In this document: in pieces, positions 40,450 through 49,051 of the stretch | How the letters are laid out: every line of letters begins with the position of its first letter | Position numbering within the stretch: position 1 is the stretch's first letter | Origin: Streptomyces canus | GTDB lineage: Bacteria; Actinomycetota; Actinomycetes; Streptomycetales; Streptomycetaceae | Length of the DNA: 64,000 nucleotides | Reading direction: 5' to 3' | NCBI RefSeq assembly: GCF_030816965.1 | Contig: NZ_JAUSYQ010000002.1 | Coordinates: forward strand, 1,302,001 to 1,366,000 | Made by a program: the position numbers and the translations under genes | The notes under the pieces: generated by a model | Told to the model about the DNA's origin: nothing | The model's input: the letters and a program-made list of their open reading frames with translations, nothing else | The model's database searches: none

Positions 40450-41382
40450 TCACAGGATCGCGAGGGGATTGACCGGGGAGCCGGTGGCCGCCGGCAGCCT
40501 GAGGGGGGCGATCACACAGAGGAACGTCCAGCGGCCCTCCCGCGCGCAGATCGGCGCGAGGTCCTCGAACCGCAGGTAGTCGAGCAGATGCAGCCCCATC
40601 GCGTGGACGGCGAGCACATGCACCGGGAACGCGACCCCCTCCACCGGACTGGGGGCCGTGTCGCTGTTGCCGTCACTGCCGAGTACGGCCGCCTCTCGCT
40701 CGGCCAGGAACTCCATGGCGGTCGGGTGGAGTCCGGCACGAGCGTCGGACACGTCCCAGGGACCCAGCTCCTCACGGCGTCGGCGGTGTCCGACCCGTAC
40801 GAGGACGATGTCGCCCCGGCCGACCCGGATCTCCTGCCGCGCCTCGGCCGCGGCGAGGTCCTCGGCTCTCACGCTCGTTCCGGGTTCGAGCCAGGGGCCG
40901 CCGTGCAACCGGGGAACGTCGAGCAGGACCCCGCGTCCGACGATGCCGTCGCGGGCCAGGTCGACGGAGAGCGCGCTCGCTCCGGCCGGGGACAGGGCGC
41001 CCGCTGCCGGTGCACCGCCGTGCAGGGTGCCGTCGTAGATGACGTGGCAGAGCGCATCCAGGTGACTGTTCACGTCACCGTGGATGTTCATGGCGAAGCG
41101 GTCCCGCGCGAATTCCAGGCCCCGCGCCGCCGGTTGGGCGTCTACCGGAGCCGTGAGGCGGTGCTCGGCCGGATCGGCGTCGTCAGGTCCGGGACGGGTG
41201 TTCACCGGGGCCGCGAGCGACACCGTACGTCCCGACCGCACCTCGCGGACGGCCGCGAGCACCTGCTCCCCGGTGATCGTGTCCAGGGCACCCCTGGGAG
41301 TGCCACCGCCGGGGGCCGTGACGCGCAGGCGGCGATACAGCGACCGGAAATCGGCCTCGCTCAGCTCGTCGGGCGTTCGCAT
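40450..41382 (-). CDS. Cyclase-family metal-dependent hydrolase (kynurenine formamidase-like)
   Basis: Protein of 310 residues of the cyclase/AF0554 family, which includes kynurenine formamidase and isatin hydrolase. The metal-binding region NIHGDVNSHLDALCHV corresponds to the usual H-x-G-T-H-x-D-x-P-x-H; the first histidine and the H-x-D are kept while GTH is changed to a longer GDVNSH form. Later RHGGPWLEPG-like text, RGDIVLVRVGH and the LLDYLRFEDLA end fit the fold. Members hydrolyse amides or lactones in the cytoplasm. The ATG at 41382 is well placed; a longer in-frame extension to 42006 overlaps the DUF389 gene on the other strand and is a shadow. Divergent from DUF389 with 129 bases between. 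Confidence 0.85.
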   Translation of the reverse strand: MRTPDELSEADFRSLYRRLRVTAPGGGTPRGALDTITGEQVLAAVREVRSGRTVSLAAPVNTRPGPDDADPAEHRLTAPVDAQPAARGLEFARDRFAMNIHGDVNSHLDALCHVIYDGTLHGGAPAAGALSPAGASALSVDLARDGIVGRGVLLDVPRLHGGPWLEPGTSVRAEDLAAAEARQEIRVGRGDIVLVRVGHRRRREELGPWDVSDARAGLHPTAMEFLAEREAAVLGSDGNSDTAPSPVEGVAFPVHVLAVHAMGLHLLDYLRFEDLAPICAREGRWTFLCVIAPLRLPAATGSPVNPLAIL

Positions 41383-41511
41383 ACCCCCACTCTCCGACGG
41401 ACGCCGGCCACCGGCACGCCCGGTTGCCGGGACCGGGGACCGCCGCGTTAATGGATGGGCGCCCCGTCCGGGGCCGTAGGCCGCGCACCGCACCGATCCG
41501 CGGAGGTCCGG

Positions 41512-42474
41512 ATGGACATGATCCATGTCCGAGCGGTGTGTCCGCCGGACCTCACGGAACGCACCATGGCCCTGCTGAGCGCCGAGACGTGCGTGCTGAA
41601 CCTGCATCTGCAGACGGGCCGGGTACGCAACCCCGAGGGCGACGCCATCGAGTGCGACGTGCTGACCGGAGCCGCCAACGAGGTGCTGCGCGGCCTGCGG
41701 GACCTCGGGCTGGAACACCGTGGCACCCTCGTCCTCGATCCGGTGGACACGGTGTTCTCGGACCTCGCGGCCAAGACCGGGACCGAGGAACTCGGAGCCC
41801 GGCTGCGTGCGCCGGTGTGGGAGCAGGTGGAGGCCCGGATCCGGGCCGAGGGCAGGTATCCCCCGAGCTTCTACCTGTTCCTGGTCATCGCCGGGCTCAT
41901 CGGCGCGGTGGGGATCATCACCAACTCGCAGATCCTCATCGTCGCGGCCATGGTGGTCGGACCCGAGTACGGGGCCATCACCAGCATCGCGCTCGGGATC
42001 GACCACCGCGCCCGGCCGCGGATCGGGCAGGGCCTGATGGCGCTGCTCGTGGGCTTCCTGTCGGCCATTGCCGCGACCTTCCTCTTCGCCCTGTCGGTCC
42101 GGGGCTTCGGACTGCAGCCGAGGGCCTTCGAGCTGGGGCTCAGGCCCGTCTCGAATCTGATCAACACCCCCAACTTCTTCTCCGCCGCGGTGGCGGTGCT
42201 GGCCGGGATCGTCGGCATCGTCTCGCTGGCCGAGGCCCGCACAAGCGCGCTGCTCGGTGTCTTCATCTCGGTGACCACGATTCCGGCGGCGGCGGACATC
42301 GGCGTCTCGTCGGCGTTCGCCAGCTGGGACGAGGCCTGGGGCTCACTGCTGCAACTGTTGCTCAACATCGTCGTGCTGATCGTGGTCGGGACCGGCACAC
42401 TCAAGTGTCAGCGGGCGATCTGGCGCCGGGTGAGCGCACGCCGACGCGAGGGGGCGGTCAGGCCGACGGCGTAG
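41512..42474 (+). CDS. DUF389 membrane protein
   Basis: Membrane protein of 320 residues. A soluble N-terminal domain of about 110 residues (MIHVRAVCPPDLTERTMALL, ECDVLTGAANEVLRGLRDLG) is followed by the DUF389 helical domain of about six helices, beginning FYLFLVIAGLIGAVGIITNS with ILIVAAMVVGPEYGAITSIA as the family signature, and ending in LLQLLLNIVVLIVVG. Function is unknown; genes of the family often sit with stress or transport genes. GGAGG lies 6 bases before the ATG at 41512. The C-terminal tail is arginine-rich. Confidence 0.85.
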   Translation: MDMIHVRAVCPPDLTERTMALLSAETCVLNLHLQTGRVRNPEGDAIECDVLTGAANEVLRGLRDLGLEHRGTLVLDPVDTVFSDLAAKTGTEELGARLRAPVWEQVEARIRAEGRYPPSFYLFLVIAGLIGAVGIITNSQILIVAAMVVGPEYGAITSIALGIDHRARPRIGQGLMALLVGFLSAIAATFLFALSVRGFGLQPRAFELGLRPVSNLINTPNFFSAAVAVLAGIVGIVSLAEARTSALLGVFISVTTIPAAADIGVSSAFASWDEAWGSLLQLLLNIVVLIVVGTGTLKCQRAIWRRVSARRREGAVRPTA

Positions 42475-42596
42475 GAGCGGTGCTCTCATCGCCATCGGTA
42501 TCCACCAGGAACTTGCGGGTCGTCGCGACCGGCCGACTCGGATTACGCAGCCGTGTGTACCGCCGGGTGGCCCGGGTCAACGGCGGTGAGCCGGAC

Positions 42597-42656
42597 GCCG
42601 GGCGGCGCCTGAAGTCCTGGGCACTCGCCGGGCGGCGGCTGAAGTCCTGGGCACTG
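42597..42656. repeat. Two tandem copies of a 30-base unit
   Basis: Units at 42597-42626 and 42627-42656 differ at two positions; each contains GCCGGGCGGCG near its start and CTGAAGTCCTGGGCACT at its end. They lie between the convergent DUF389 and gluconokinase genes. Slipped duplication or remnant of a repetitive coding region. Confidence 0.75.
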
Positions 42657-42723
42657 AGGGCGGGTCTGACGGACATCACGGCGAGCTCCGCACCTGGACC
42701 CACTCCACCGCCCAGGAGCGGCT

Positions 42724-43359
42724 TCAGCTGCCTGCGAGCCCGTCGCGGCGTGTGACAGCGGCCCGCACCCGGCTGACAAGCGCCGGAAGATCGGCGGTTG
42801 CGTCCAGGGTCATGCCCGGCTCGTCCGGTTGCAGCGGTTCCAACGTCGCGAACTGCGACTCGACCAGCCCGGCGGGCATGAAATGGCCGGTACGCCGGGA
42901 CACCCTGTCCCATGCGGTGGCCCGGTCCAGGGCGAGGTACAGACACCACAGCACGGCACCGGCGGCCGACCGAAGTTCGTCGCGGTAGGCACGCTTGAGG
43001 GCCGAACAGGCTATGACCAGGCCCTCGTCGGCTTCGGCGGACTGACGGATGCGCTCGGCGAGGGCACGCAACCAGGGCTCGCGGTCGGCGTCGTCCAAGG
43101 GATGGCCGGCGCTCATCTTCGCGATGTTCGCTGCCGGATGGAAGTCGTCGCCCTCGAGAAACGGCACTCCGAGCTGCTCGGCGACCGCCTTGCCGACGGT
43201 GGTCTTCCCAGAACCCGAGACCCCCAGGACCACCACGATCGGCGGCCCGTGGGCGGTGACAGTCACAGGTTCCCGGGTCCCGGTCACGGGGTCTCGGACT
43301 CGCGGCTGCGCGCCGTCCTCGGACCGGTCGGCCGCGGAGCCGCGAGTGGGGATCGCCAC
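42724..43359 (-). CDS. gntK: Gluconokinase
   Basis: Phosphorylates gluconate to 6-phosphogluconate, feeding the pentose phosphate pathway. The P-loop VVLGVSGSGKTTVGKAV is followed by the family pattern LGVPFLEGDDFHPAANIAKM, SAGHPLDDADREPWL and CSALKRAYRDELR, which define the thermoresistant GntK type. 211 residues from the ATG at 43359; the first 30 residues are not conserved-looking, and a GTG within TVTAHGPPIV could be the real start, which would give about 175 residues, the normal length. With the GMC oxidoreductase nearby (possible gluconate or sugar-acid formation), it suggests local sugar-acid metabolism, which is only an inference. Confidence 0.9.
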   Translation of the reverse strand: MAIPTRGSAADRSEDGAQPRVRDPVTGTREPVTVTAHGPPIVVVLGVSGSGKTTVGKAVAEQLGVPFLEGDDFHPAANIAKMSAGHPLDDADREPWLRALAERIRQSAEADEGLVIACSALKRAYRDELRSAAGAVLWCLYLALDRATAWDRVSRRTGHFMPAGLVESQFATLEPLQPDEPGMTLDATADLPALVSRVRAAVTRRDGLAGS

Positions 43360-43400
43360 ACGTAATGCATCACGGCATCGCCTTCTGGCCTACTGCCGAC

Positions 43401-43820
43401 CTAGCCGGTGCGGGCCTCCCGGCTCCTTCCGACGCACAGCGCCCAGATGACGAAGGCATCCACGGCGATCAGCACGACGGCCCAGACGGGGTAGTACGGC
43501 AGCCACATGAAGTTGGCGATCATCGACAGGCCCGCGAGCGCGATACCGATCACACGCGCCCAGACAGCCCCACCGAAGAGGGCGATGCCGGCGGCCAGGA
43601 CGAGGACGCCGAGGGCGAGGTGGATCCAGCCCCAACTCGTCAGAGAGAAGTCGTAGGTGTAGTTACGAGCAGTGACGAAGACGTCGTCCTCGGCTATGGC
43701 GGCGATGCCTTCGAATATCGCCATCGCGCCGCCGAAGATCATCATGACCCCGGCGAAAGCGGTCCAACCGGACGCCCACACTCCCCCGGTTCGGTGTTGG
43801 TGCATTCCCGCTGTAGTCAT
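43401..43820 (-). CDS. DUF7144-like small membrane protein
   Basis: Membrane protein of 139 residues with four helices: GWTAFAGVMMIFGGAMAIFEG, WGWIHLALGVLVLAAGIALF, VIGIALAGLSMIANFMWL and VWAVVLIAVDAFVIWAL. The pattern WASGWTAFAGVMMIFGG at the start and the YPVWAVVLIAVDAFVIWAL end are those of an actinobacterial family often found with stress genes. Function unknown. GGAGG lies 10 bases before the ATG at 43820. 41 bases upstream of the gluconokinase start on the same strand, so the two may be cotranscribed. Confidence 0.8.
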   Translation of the reverse strand: MTTAGMHQHRTGGVWASGWTAFAGVMMIFGGAMAIFEGIAAIAEDDVFVTARNYTYDFSLTSWGWIHLALGVLVLAAGIALFGGAVWARVIGIALAGLSMIANFMWLPYYPVWAVVLIAVDAFVIWALCVGRSREARTG

Positions 43821-44439
43821 TTCCCGGATCCTCCAGCGTAGACCTCGCCACTGACCTGCAACCGATCGGTGGCCCGTATTTCAGCTTGCCACGAGAATCG
43901 CCGACCGGCAGAACATGAGTAGGTCCATACGGTCTTCCAATAAAGGATCCCGGTGCACCGGGAATTACGCCCAGGCCGGAAGTCGGATGTTTATTTCCCA
44001 TACCTCGCACCGACGGACGAGGAAACGGCTTGCACATCGGCAAAGGCTCCGGCCGCTGCGACCGCCGTGCTCTACGGTGCCCGCCGTCAAGGTCGGTCGT
44101 CTGCAACTGGGTTCGCACGGGTCGGGGTGATCGCGGACATCCTCGGTCCGTCGGTCGTCACGAGCGTCGGCTTCTGGGCTCGCCGCCGTCCCGGCCGGCT
44201 TCACCGTCCTGTCTCGCACGGCCCTGCCCGCGCAGGCGGCCGCGCCGGGCGAGACCCACGCTCCGGTCCCTACCGCAGCTGAAAAGCCGTCAACTGTTCG
44301 GACCGGACTCTGTTCGGTGCCGCGGTGGCAGCCGGCGTCTCAGGGGCCGGACGGGGCGCTGCAACCTCACCCGGACGACCAGCGGGCGGCTGAGACCGGC
44401 AAATGACGGGCTTCGGGCCATCGACAGTCGACGGCCCGC
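43821..44439. other. Gap with a possible secretion-signal fragment
   Basis: About 620 bases, AT-richer near 43920-44000. On the plus strand, about 44170-44400, one frame reads GLAAVPAGFTVLSRTALPAQ followed by AAAPGETHAPVPTAAEK to a stop near 44407. It looks like a signal peptide with the start of a mature protein, but a stop codon precedes it and no start is present. Otherwise empty. Confidence 0.35.
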
Positions 44440-46218
44440 CTACCGTGGCAGGCTCTCCCCAGCCCGTCCGCCCGGTGTCAGCAGGACGACCGTGTCGCCT
44501 GGCCGGGCCGGCAGTGGGCTGCCTGCCGTGACCGGATCGAGGCGGCCGTCCCGCCGTACGAGGAACAGCGGATCGCTGCCGGGACGCACGGCGTCGTCGG
44601 CCGGCTGCCTGAGCACGGCTGCTCCTTCCTCGTATCTACGGGAGAAGGTCGGCCAGGTCAGGTCCGGGCCGAACAGAACCTCGCCGCCGATGAACGGCGC
44701 CACCACGCCCTGGCTGTCGGCCGGTGCGTTCAGGCGGTGGACCGTACCCTCCACGCTGCCTCGCAGAAGCACCGACGCCAATGCGTTGAAGTCGTCCTCG
44801 GCGGTGAGGAAGTACACCGCCGTGATGCCCTCCAGCTCTGCGGCCCCACCCGTGGCAGCACCCAGCAGCTCACCGGGCGCGAGTTCGATCCCCGCCCGAC
44901 GGATACGGTCGCGTTGTTCCTCTTCCCCTGCCCACATCAGGACCTCCAGCCCTGCCGATTTCAGGGCCACGCCCAGGTCGACCACCCAGGGGTCGCCCCC
45001 GACGAGCAAGGGCCGCGAGCGGGACGGGCGCACGACGCCCAGCCGCCGGGCGACGATCGAGGCGGTCAGGCCGTAGAGCGTCACGGTCGCGACGATGACC
45101 ATGAAGGTGGCCGGAAGGATCTTCGACGCGCCGCCGATCCCCTTGGCGACCAGGCCGACCGAGAACGTCGAGGCCGTGGCGGCCGCGACGATGCCGCGCG
45201 GCGCCATCCAGCCGATGAAGCCCCGCTCGCCGCGTGTCAGGTCGGTGCCGAGGGTGGACAAGGCCGCGACCAGCGGCCTGACGACCAGCATCAGAAAGGC
45301 GGCGAGCCCGAGCGCGGGCAGCCACACATGGCGCAGCGAGTGCGGGGCGACGGTGGCCGCGATGGAGATGAACAGAAGACCGAGGATCAGGCTGACCAGG
45401 GTCTCGAAGAACGGCCGACGTGCGGGTGCGCCCATGCCGGGGAGGTTGGCGACGGCGAGGCCCATCACCACGGCGGCGATGAGTCCCGTGTCGTCGCGCA
45501 GCACATCGCACAGCGCCGCCACACCGATCACCGCGGCAAGCTGCGCTGTGGTGCCGAGGACCTCGCCGAGCCGCGGCACCCGGAACAACAGCCACAGCAG
45601 AGCCGCCCCGACGGCTCCTCCGGCCGCTCCGATGCCCACGCCAGCCAGGAACTGTGCCGTCCCGCTGCCGAGGGGGTGACCCGAGCTCGCCACGACCGCG
45701 TGGAAGACCAGTGCTCCCAGGACGCCACCGACCGGGTCGATGAGGGAGCCCTCCCAGATCAGGATGTGCTGGAGACGGTCCTTCGGTCGCACGAAGCTGA
45801 GCAGCGGTCCTACGACCGTCGGCCCCGAGACCACGAGGATCGCGCCGATCATGATGGCCGCACGCCGGGACATCCCCAGCAGCGGCGCGGCGAGGAGTGT
45901 GCCGAGCAACCAGGTGATCAGGACACCGATCCAGATCAGCCGGACGACGACGCGGCGGGTGTGGCCCTTCAGCCGCGCCAGGTCCAGCCCGAGGCCCGCG
46001 TCGTAGAGGATCACGGCGACGGCCAGGGACACCAGCGGTGAGAACGCCGCCCCCAGCAGCCTCTCGGGATCGACGTCGTCGATCAGCGCGCCCGCGCCGA
46101 AGCCGACCGGCAGCAGCAGAATGAGGGCAGGGATGCGCAGGCGGTCGGCCAGGACCTGCGATCCGACGGCCAGCACGAGGATCAGGCCCACGCCGATGAG
46201 CACCTGGTCCGTTGTCAC
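44440..46218 (-). CDS. CPA1-type cation:proton antiporter with cytoplasmic C-terminus
   Basis: Membrane antiporter of 592 residues exchanging Na+ or K+ for protons. About 11-12 helices fill residues 1-400; the family core is seen in LILLLPVGFGAGALIDDVDP, AVILYDAGLGLDLARLKGHT, ILVVSGPTVVGPLLSFVRP and HILIWEGSLIDPVGGVLGAL, the last carrying the ion-coordinating aspartate region (D-P). The C-terminal 190 residues form a soluble domain with a Rossmann-like NAD-binding part (YFLTAEDDFNALASVLLRG) and a TrkA-C-like end (LPARPGDTVVLLTPGG), suggesting regulation by nucleotides. The GTG at 46218 follows AAAGG; a further 62 upstream residues are not protein-like. Fits a pH or salt stress role. Confidence 0.88.
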   Translation of the reverse strand: MTTDQVLIGVGLILVLAVGSQVLADRLRIPALILLLPVGFGAGALIDDVDPERLLGAAFSPLVSLAVAVILYDAGLGLDLARLKGHTRRVVVRLIWIGVLITWLLGTLLAAPLLGMSRRAAIMIGAILVVSGPTVVGPLLSFVRPKDRLQHILIWEGSLIDPVGGVLGALVFHAVVASSGHPLGSGTAQFLAGVGIGAAGGAVGAALLWLLFRVPRLGEVLGTTAQLAAVIGVAALCDVLRDDTGLIAAVVMGLAVANLPGMGAPARRPFFETLVSLILGLLFISIAATVAPHSLRHVWLPALGLAAFLMLVVRPLVAALSTLGTDLTRGERGFIGWMAPRGIVAAATASTFSVGLVAKGIGGASKILPATFMVIVATVTLYGLTASIVARRLGVVRPSRSRPLLVGGDPWVVDLGVALKSAGLEVLMWAGEEEQRDRIRRAGIELAPGELLGAATGGAAELEGITAVYFLTAEDDFNALASVLLRGSVEGTVHRLNAPADSQGVVAPFIGGEVLFGPDLTWPTFSRRYEEGAAVLRQPADDAVRPGSDPLFLVRRDGRLDPVTAGSPLPARPGDTVVLLTPGGRAGESLPR

Positions 46219-46472
46219 AAGTGGGCCTTTCGATGCGTGGTGGGACGAGTCGGTCACGTATCGGCCGTCGCGCCTCCGGTTGGGCCACGGCACCAGGATC
46301 TGGCCGCGCCCAACTCGACGATGACGGCACGGCGCGTGCCGTGACGGAGAGTCAGTTGCCGTCCGGTGCGGCTCTCCTGCACGCGCCACCTTCTCGGTCC
46401 GCACGGCCCGGCACAGTGGTGGACTGCGGTGACGCCTGCCTCTCGGCCAAGCGCAACACGTTCCTGAGGTCG

Positions 46473-47513
46473 CTACAGGTCGTCACCTGCTGCTCTGACG
46501 GCCCCGGTGTCGGCGTCGGTGAGCTCCTCCAGCTCGCCCATCGTGTCGAGCCGGTAGAGGAGTACCAGTGCTGGACCGACCAGGACGATCGCGATGGCGG
46601 TGACGATCATCAGCCACCGGAGGGTGTGAGCGGCGCCGGCCGCTTCGGCCACCGTCAGCGAGGTGGGCAGTGCATAGGGCCGCTGCGCGCAGCCCCAGGC
46701 GCCGACGGTCAGGGCGACACTCGCCACCGAGGTGTAGCGGGTCCAGCCGTGGGACCGGCGCAGCAGAAGCAGCACCGTCGCCAGTCCGCAGACGGCGGCC
46801 AGGATGATCAGCAGCAGGCCCAGGCCCCCGGTGAGGCCGTCCCAGACGTACCGGGCGTCGTCGCGGGTGACGGGCAGGGCGATGAGCGCGAGGACCACCA
46901 CGGCGCCGAAGGCGATCAGCGCCCGTACGCGGAAGTAGTCGACGAGATCGTGCGCGCCGAACCGCAGGGCGTCGGAGCAGAGGAAGACCGCCCCGAGGAA
47001 CGCGGTGGCCGCGATGGCCAGCAGGCCCGCGAGGACGGAGGTTCCATTGGCCCAGGCGTCCGCGGCGGCGGTCGTGCCGACCTTGACCCGGCCCGAGGCG
47101 ATGCCGCCGAGGACCGCCCCCAGGAAGAACGGCGTCACCAGTGACGAGACGGCGAACATCGCCCCGTAGATCCGTCGTCGGGCCAGGCGTCGGGTCGGCT
47201 TGCGCAGGGCGAACCCGGCGCCGCGGAGCACCAGGCCGACGGCGGCGAGGGCGAGCGGCAGCCACAAAGCGGAGAAGACGGCCTGGAACATCGTCGGGAA
47301 GCCGGTCCACATGATGACCAGGACGAAGACCAACCAGACGTTGTTGACCTCCCAGACCGGTGCCATGGCGTGGTCGATGAGCCAGCGGGGCCGCTTGCCG
47401 CGCTCCGCGCCCCCGGCCAGAAGGTCCCAGAAGCCCGCGCCGTAGTCGGTGCCTCCGGCGCAGGCGTAGGCGGCGATCGCAAGCACCAGTACCCATGCGA
47501 TGAATTCGGCCAT
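46473..47513 (-). CDS. cydB: Cytochrome bd-type quinol oxidase subunit II
   Basis: Membrane subunit of 346 residues. Nine helices are expected; the typical opening AEFIAWVLVLAIAAYACAGG, then DYGAGFWDLLAGG and APVWEVNNVWLVFVLVIMWT (the E-V-N-N-W region) is diagnostic. It pairs with subunit I to oxidise quinol and reduce oxygen to water without pumping protons. The ATG at 47513 shares a base with the subunit I stop (TAATG), which means close translational coupling. No cydC or cydD follows; 254 bases downstream is the antiporter gene. Confidence 0.93.
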   Translation of the reverse strand: MAEFIAWVLVLAIAAYACAGGTDYGAGFWDLLAGGAERGKRPRWLIDHAMAPVWEVNNVWLVFVLVIMWTGFPTMFQAVFSALWLPLALAAVGLVLRGAGFALRKPTRRLARRRIYGAMFAVSSLVTPFFLGAVLGGIASGRVKVGTTAAADAWANGTSVLAGLLAIAATAFLGAVFLCSDALRFGAHDLVDYFRVRALIAFGAVVVLALIALPVTRDDARYVWDGLTGGLGLLLIILAAVCGLATVLLLLRRSHGWTRYTSVASVALTVGAWGCAQRPYALPTSLTVAEAAGAAHTLRWLMIVTAIAIVLVGPALVLLYRLDTMGELEELTDADTGAVRAAGDDL

Positions 47514-48997
47514 TACGACGCACCGCCAGAGGTGTGGCCGGACCCGCCGTCGGGCGCGACTGCGGCGGCTGCGGGTTCGGGCTCGCTTCGGGGCCCGTAC
47601 GGGGTGTCGTCCTCCGGGGGCAGTTCGGCGCGCGCGGCGGCCGAACCCTCGTCGGCGATGCGCCATCGGGTGCGCATCTTCAGGACGACGGCGAGGAACG
47701 CGCCGAACACCAGCACGTACACGGCCATGACGATGCCGAGCATGGTCCAGATCCCCGAGGCGTCGGTGCTGGTCACCGCCTCCGAGACGCGCATGCGGTG
47801 GTAGACGATCCAGGGCTGACGGCCGACCTCCGTGGTGATCCATCCGCACTCCACGGTGACCAGGCAGGCGACGCCCGAGATGGCGGCGCAGCGGTAGAAC
47901 CAGCGGCCACGGGGGTTGTCCCGGTGGCGCCACCAGGACCAGGCGTACCAGAGCGCGAGCAGGATGAGCAGGCTGCCGATGGTGACCATGATGTCGAAGG
48001 CCCAGTGGGCGATGGTGGCCTGGACGGCGGTGGGACGGTCGGCGGCCGGCACCGATGTCAGTCCCGTCACCTGTGTGCTGGGTTTGAAGCCGGCGAGGAT
48101 CGAGTCCAGCTGGGGGATCTTGAGTCCGCCGGAGATCGTCCCGTCACTGTTCAGCCGTCCGAACATGTACTCGGGCACGTGGGTGTCGGTCTTCCAGACG
48201 ATCTCCGTGGCGGCGAACTTGATCGGCTGCTTGTGGAAGACGGCGCGAGCGGCGGAGTCGCCGAGCATGAACTGGACCGGCGTGAGGATCGCGGCCACCG
48301 TGAACGGCACGGTGAATCCGAGCCGATGGTATCGGTCTCGGCGCCCGCGCAGCCAGCCGACCGCGTACACGCCGGCGACCACGTAGGCGGCGGTCAGGAG
48401 CATCGCGACGACGAAGTGCCAGTACTCCGGGCCGAAGATCGGTGTGAAGATCGCCTGCCGCACGTCGACGTCGATCGGCCTGCCCCGGGCGTCGAGGCTG
48501 AAGCCCTGGGGGGTGTTCATCCAGGAGTTGGCCGCGATGATGCCGAACGCCCCCATCAGGGCGGCCGGCGGCAGCGGTACGGCCAGCCAGAAGTGGGTCC
48601 AGGGCTTGAGCCGGCGCCAGCCGTAGAGGTAGATCGCGATCAGCACGGCCTCCAGGAAGAACGCCCATGCCTCGACGCCGAACCCGAGGCCGAAGACGTC
48701 GCCCCAGCGGCCCATCATGCCGGGCCACAACAGGCCGAACTCGAAGGACAGCACGGTGCCGGTGATGATGCCGATGGCGAACTGAACGGCCATCACCGCC
48801 GACCAGCGCCGGGCGAGCAGGAGGGCGACGGGATCGTTGCGACGCAGCCCCCGGTGGTGCATCAGCAGGGTGATGAACGGCAGTGCCACACCGAACGGGA
48901 CCAGCAGGATGTGTGAGGCCAGGGTGAAGGCCATCAGCTCACGAGCCGGCAGGAGTTGGTCCGGCGTGTTCGCGAGAAGGACCGCTGTGCTGAACAT
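47513..48997 (-). CDS. cydA: Cytochrome bd-type quinol oxidase subunit I
   Basis: Catalytic subunit of 494 residues carrying the haems. The first haem-ligand histidine is in LASHILLVPFG (H29), the second in FGPEYWHFVVAM, and GWITTEVGRQPWIVYHRMRV (about 387-406) holds the GRQPW signature and the methionine region of haem b558. The quinol-binding Q-loop is short, and the GRQPWIVYHRMR form resembles the cyanide-insensitive CioA/YthA branch more than E. coli CydA. The C-terminal 40 residues are acidic and proline-rich. Start at 48997. It follows an NDH-2 gene after 54 bases on the same strand. Confidence 0.93.
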   Translation of the reverse strand: MFSTAVLLANTPDQLLPARELMAFTLASHILLVPFGVALPFITLLMHHRGLRRNDPVALLLARRWSAVMAVQFAIGIITGTVLSFEFGLLWPGMMGRWGDVFGLGFGVEAWAFFLEAVLIAIYLYGWRRLKPWTHFWLAVPLPPAALMGAFGIIAANSWMNTPQGFSLDARGRPIDVDVRQAIFTPIFGPEYWHFVVAMLLTAAYVVAGVYAVGWLRGRRDRYHRLGFTVPFTVAAILTPVQFMLGDSAARAVFHKQPIKFAATEIVWKTDTHVPEYMFGRLNSDGTISGGLKIPQLDSILAGFKPSTQVTGLTSVPAADRPTAVQATIAHWAFDIMVTIGSLLILLALWYAWSWWRHRDNPRGRWFYRCAAISGVACLVTVECGWITTEVGRQPWIVYHRMRVSEAVTSTDASGIWTMLGIVMAVYVLVFGAFLAVVLKMRTRWRIADEGSAAARAELPPEDDTPYGPRSEPEPAAAAVAPDGGSGHTSGGAS

Positions 48998-49051
48998 GTG
49001 CGCCTCGGAGGTCTGCCCCGTACGAGCAGGTGGGGCTGAGGAAGGACGGGT

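Noticed and set aside
40450..42006. 518-residue extension of the cyclase-family protein
   Set aside because: The extra 208 residues run opposite the DUF389 gene and are not protein-like; ATG at 41382 gives the normal family length.
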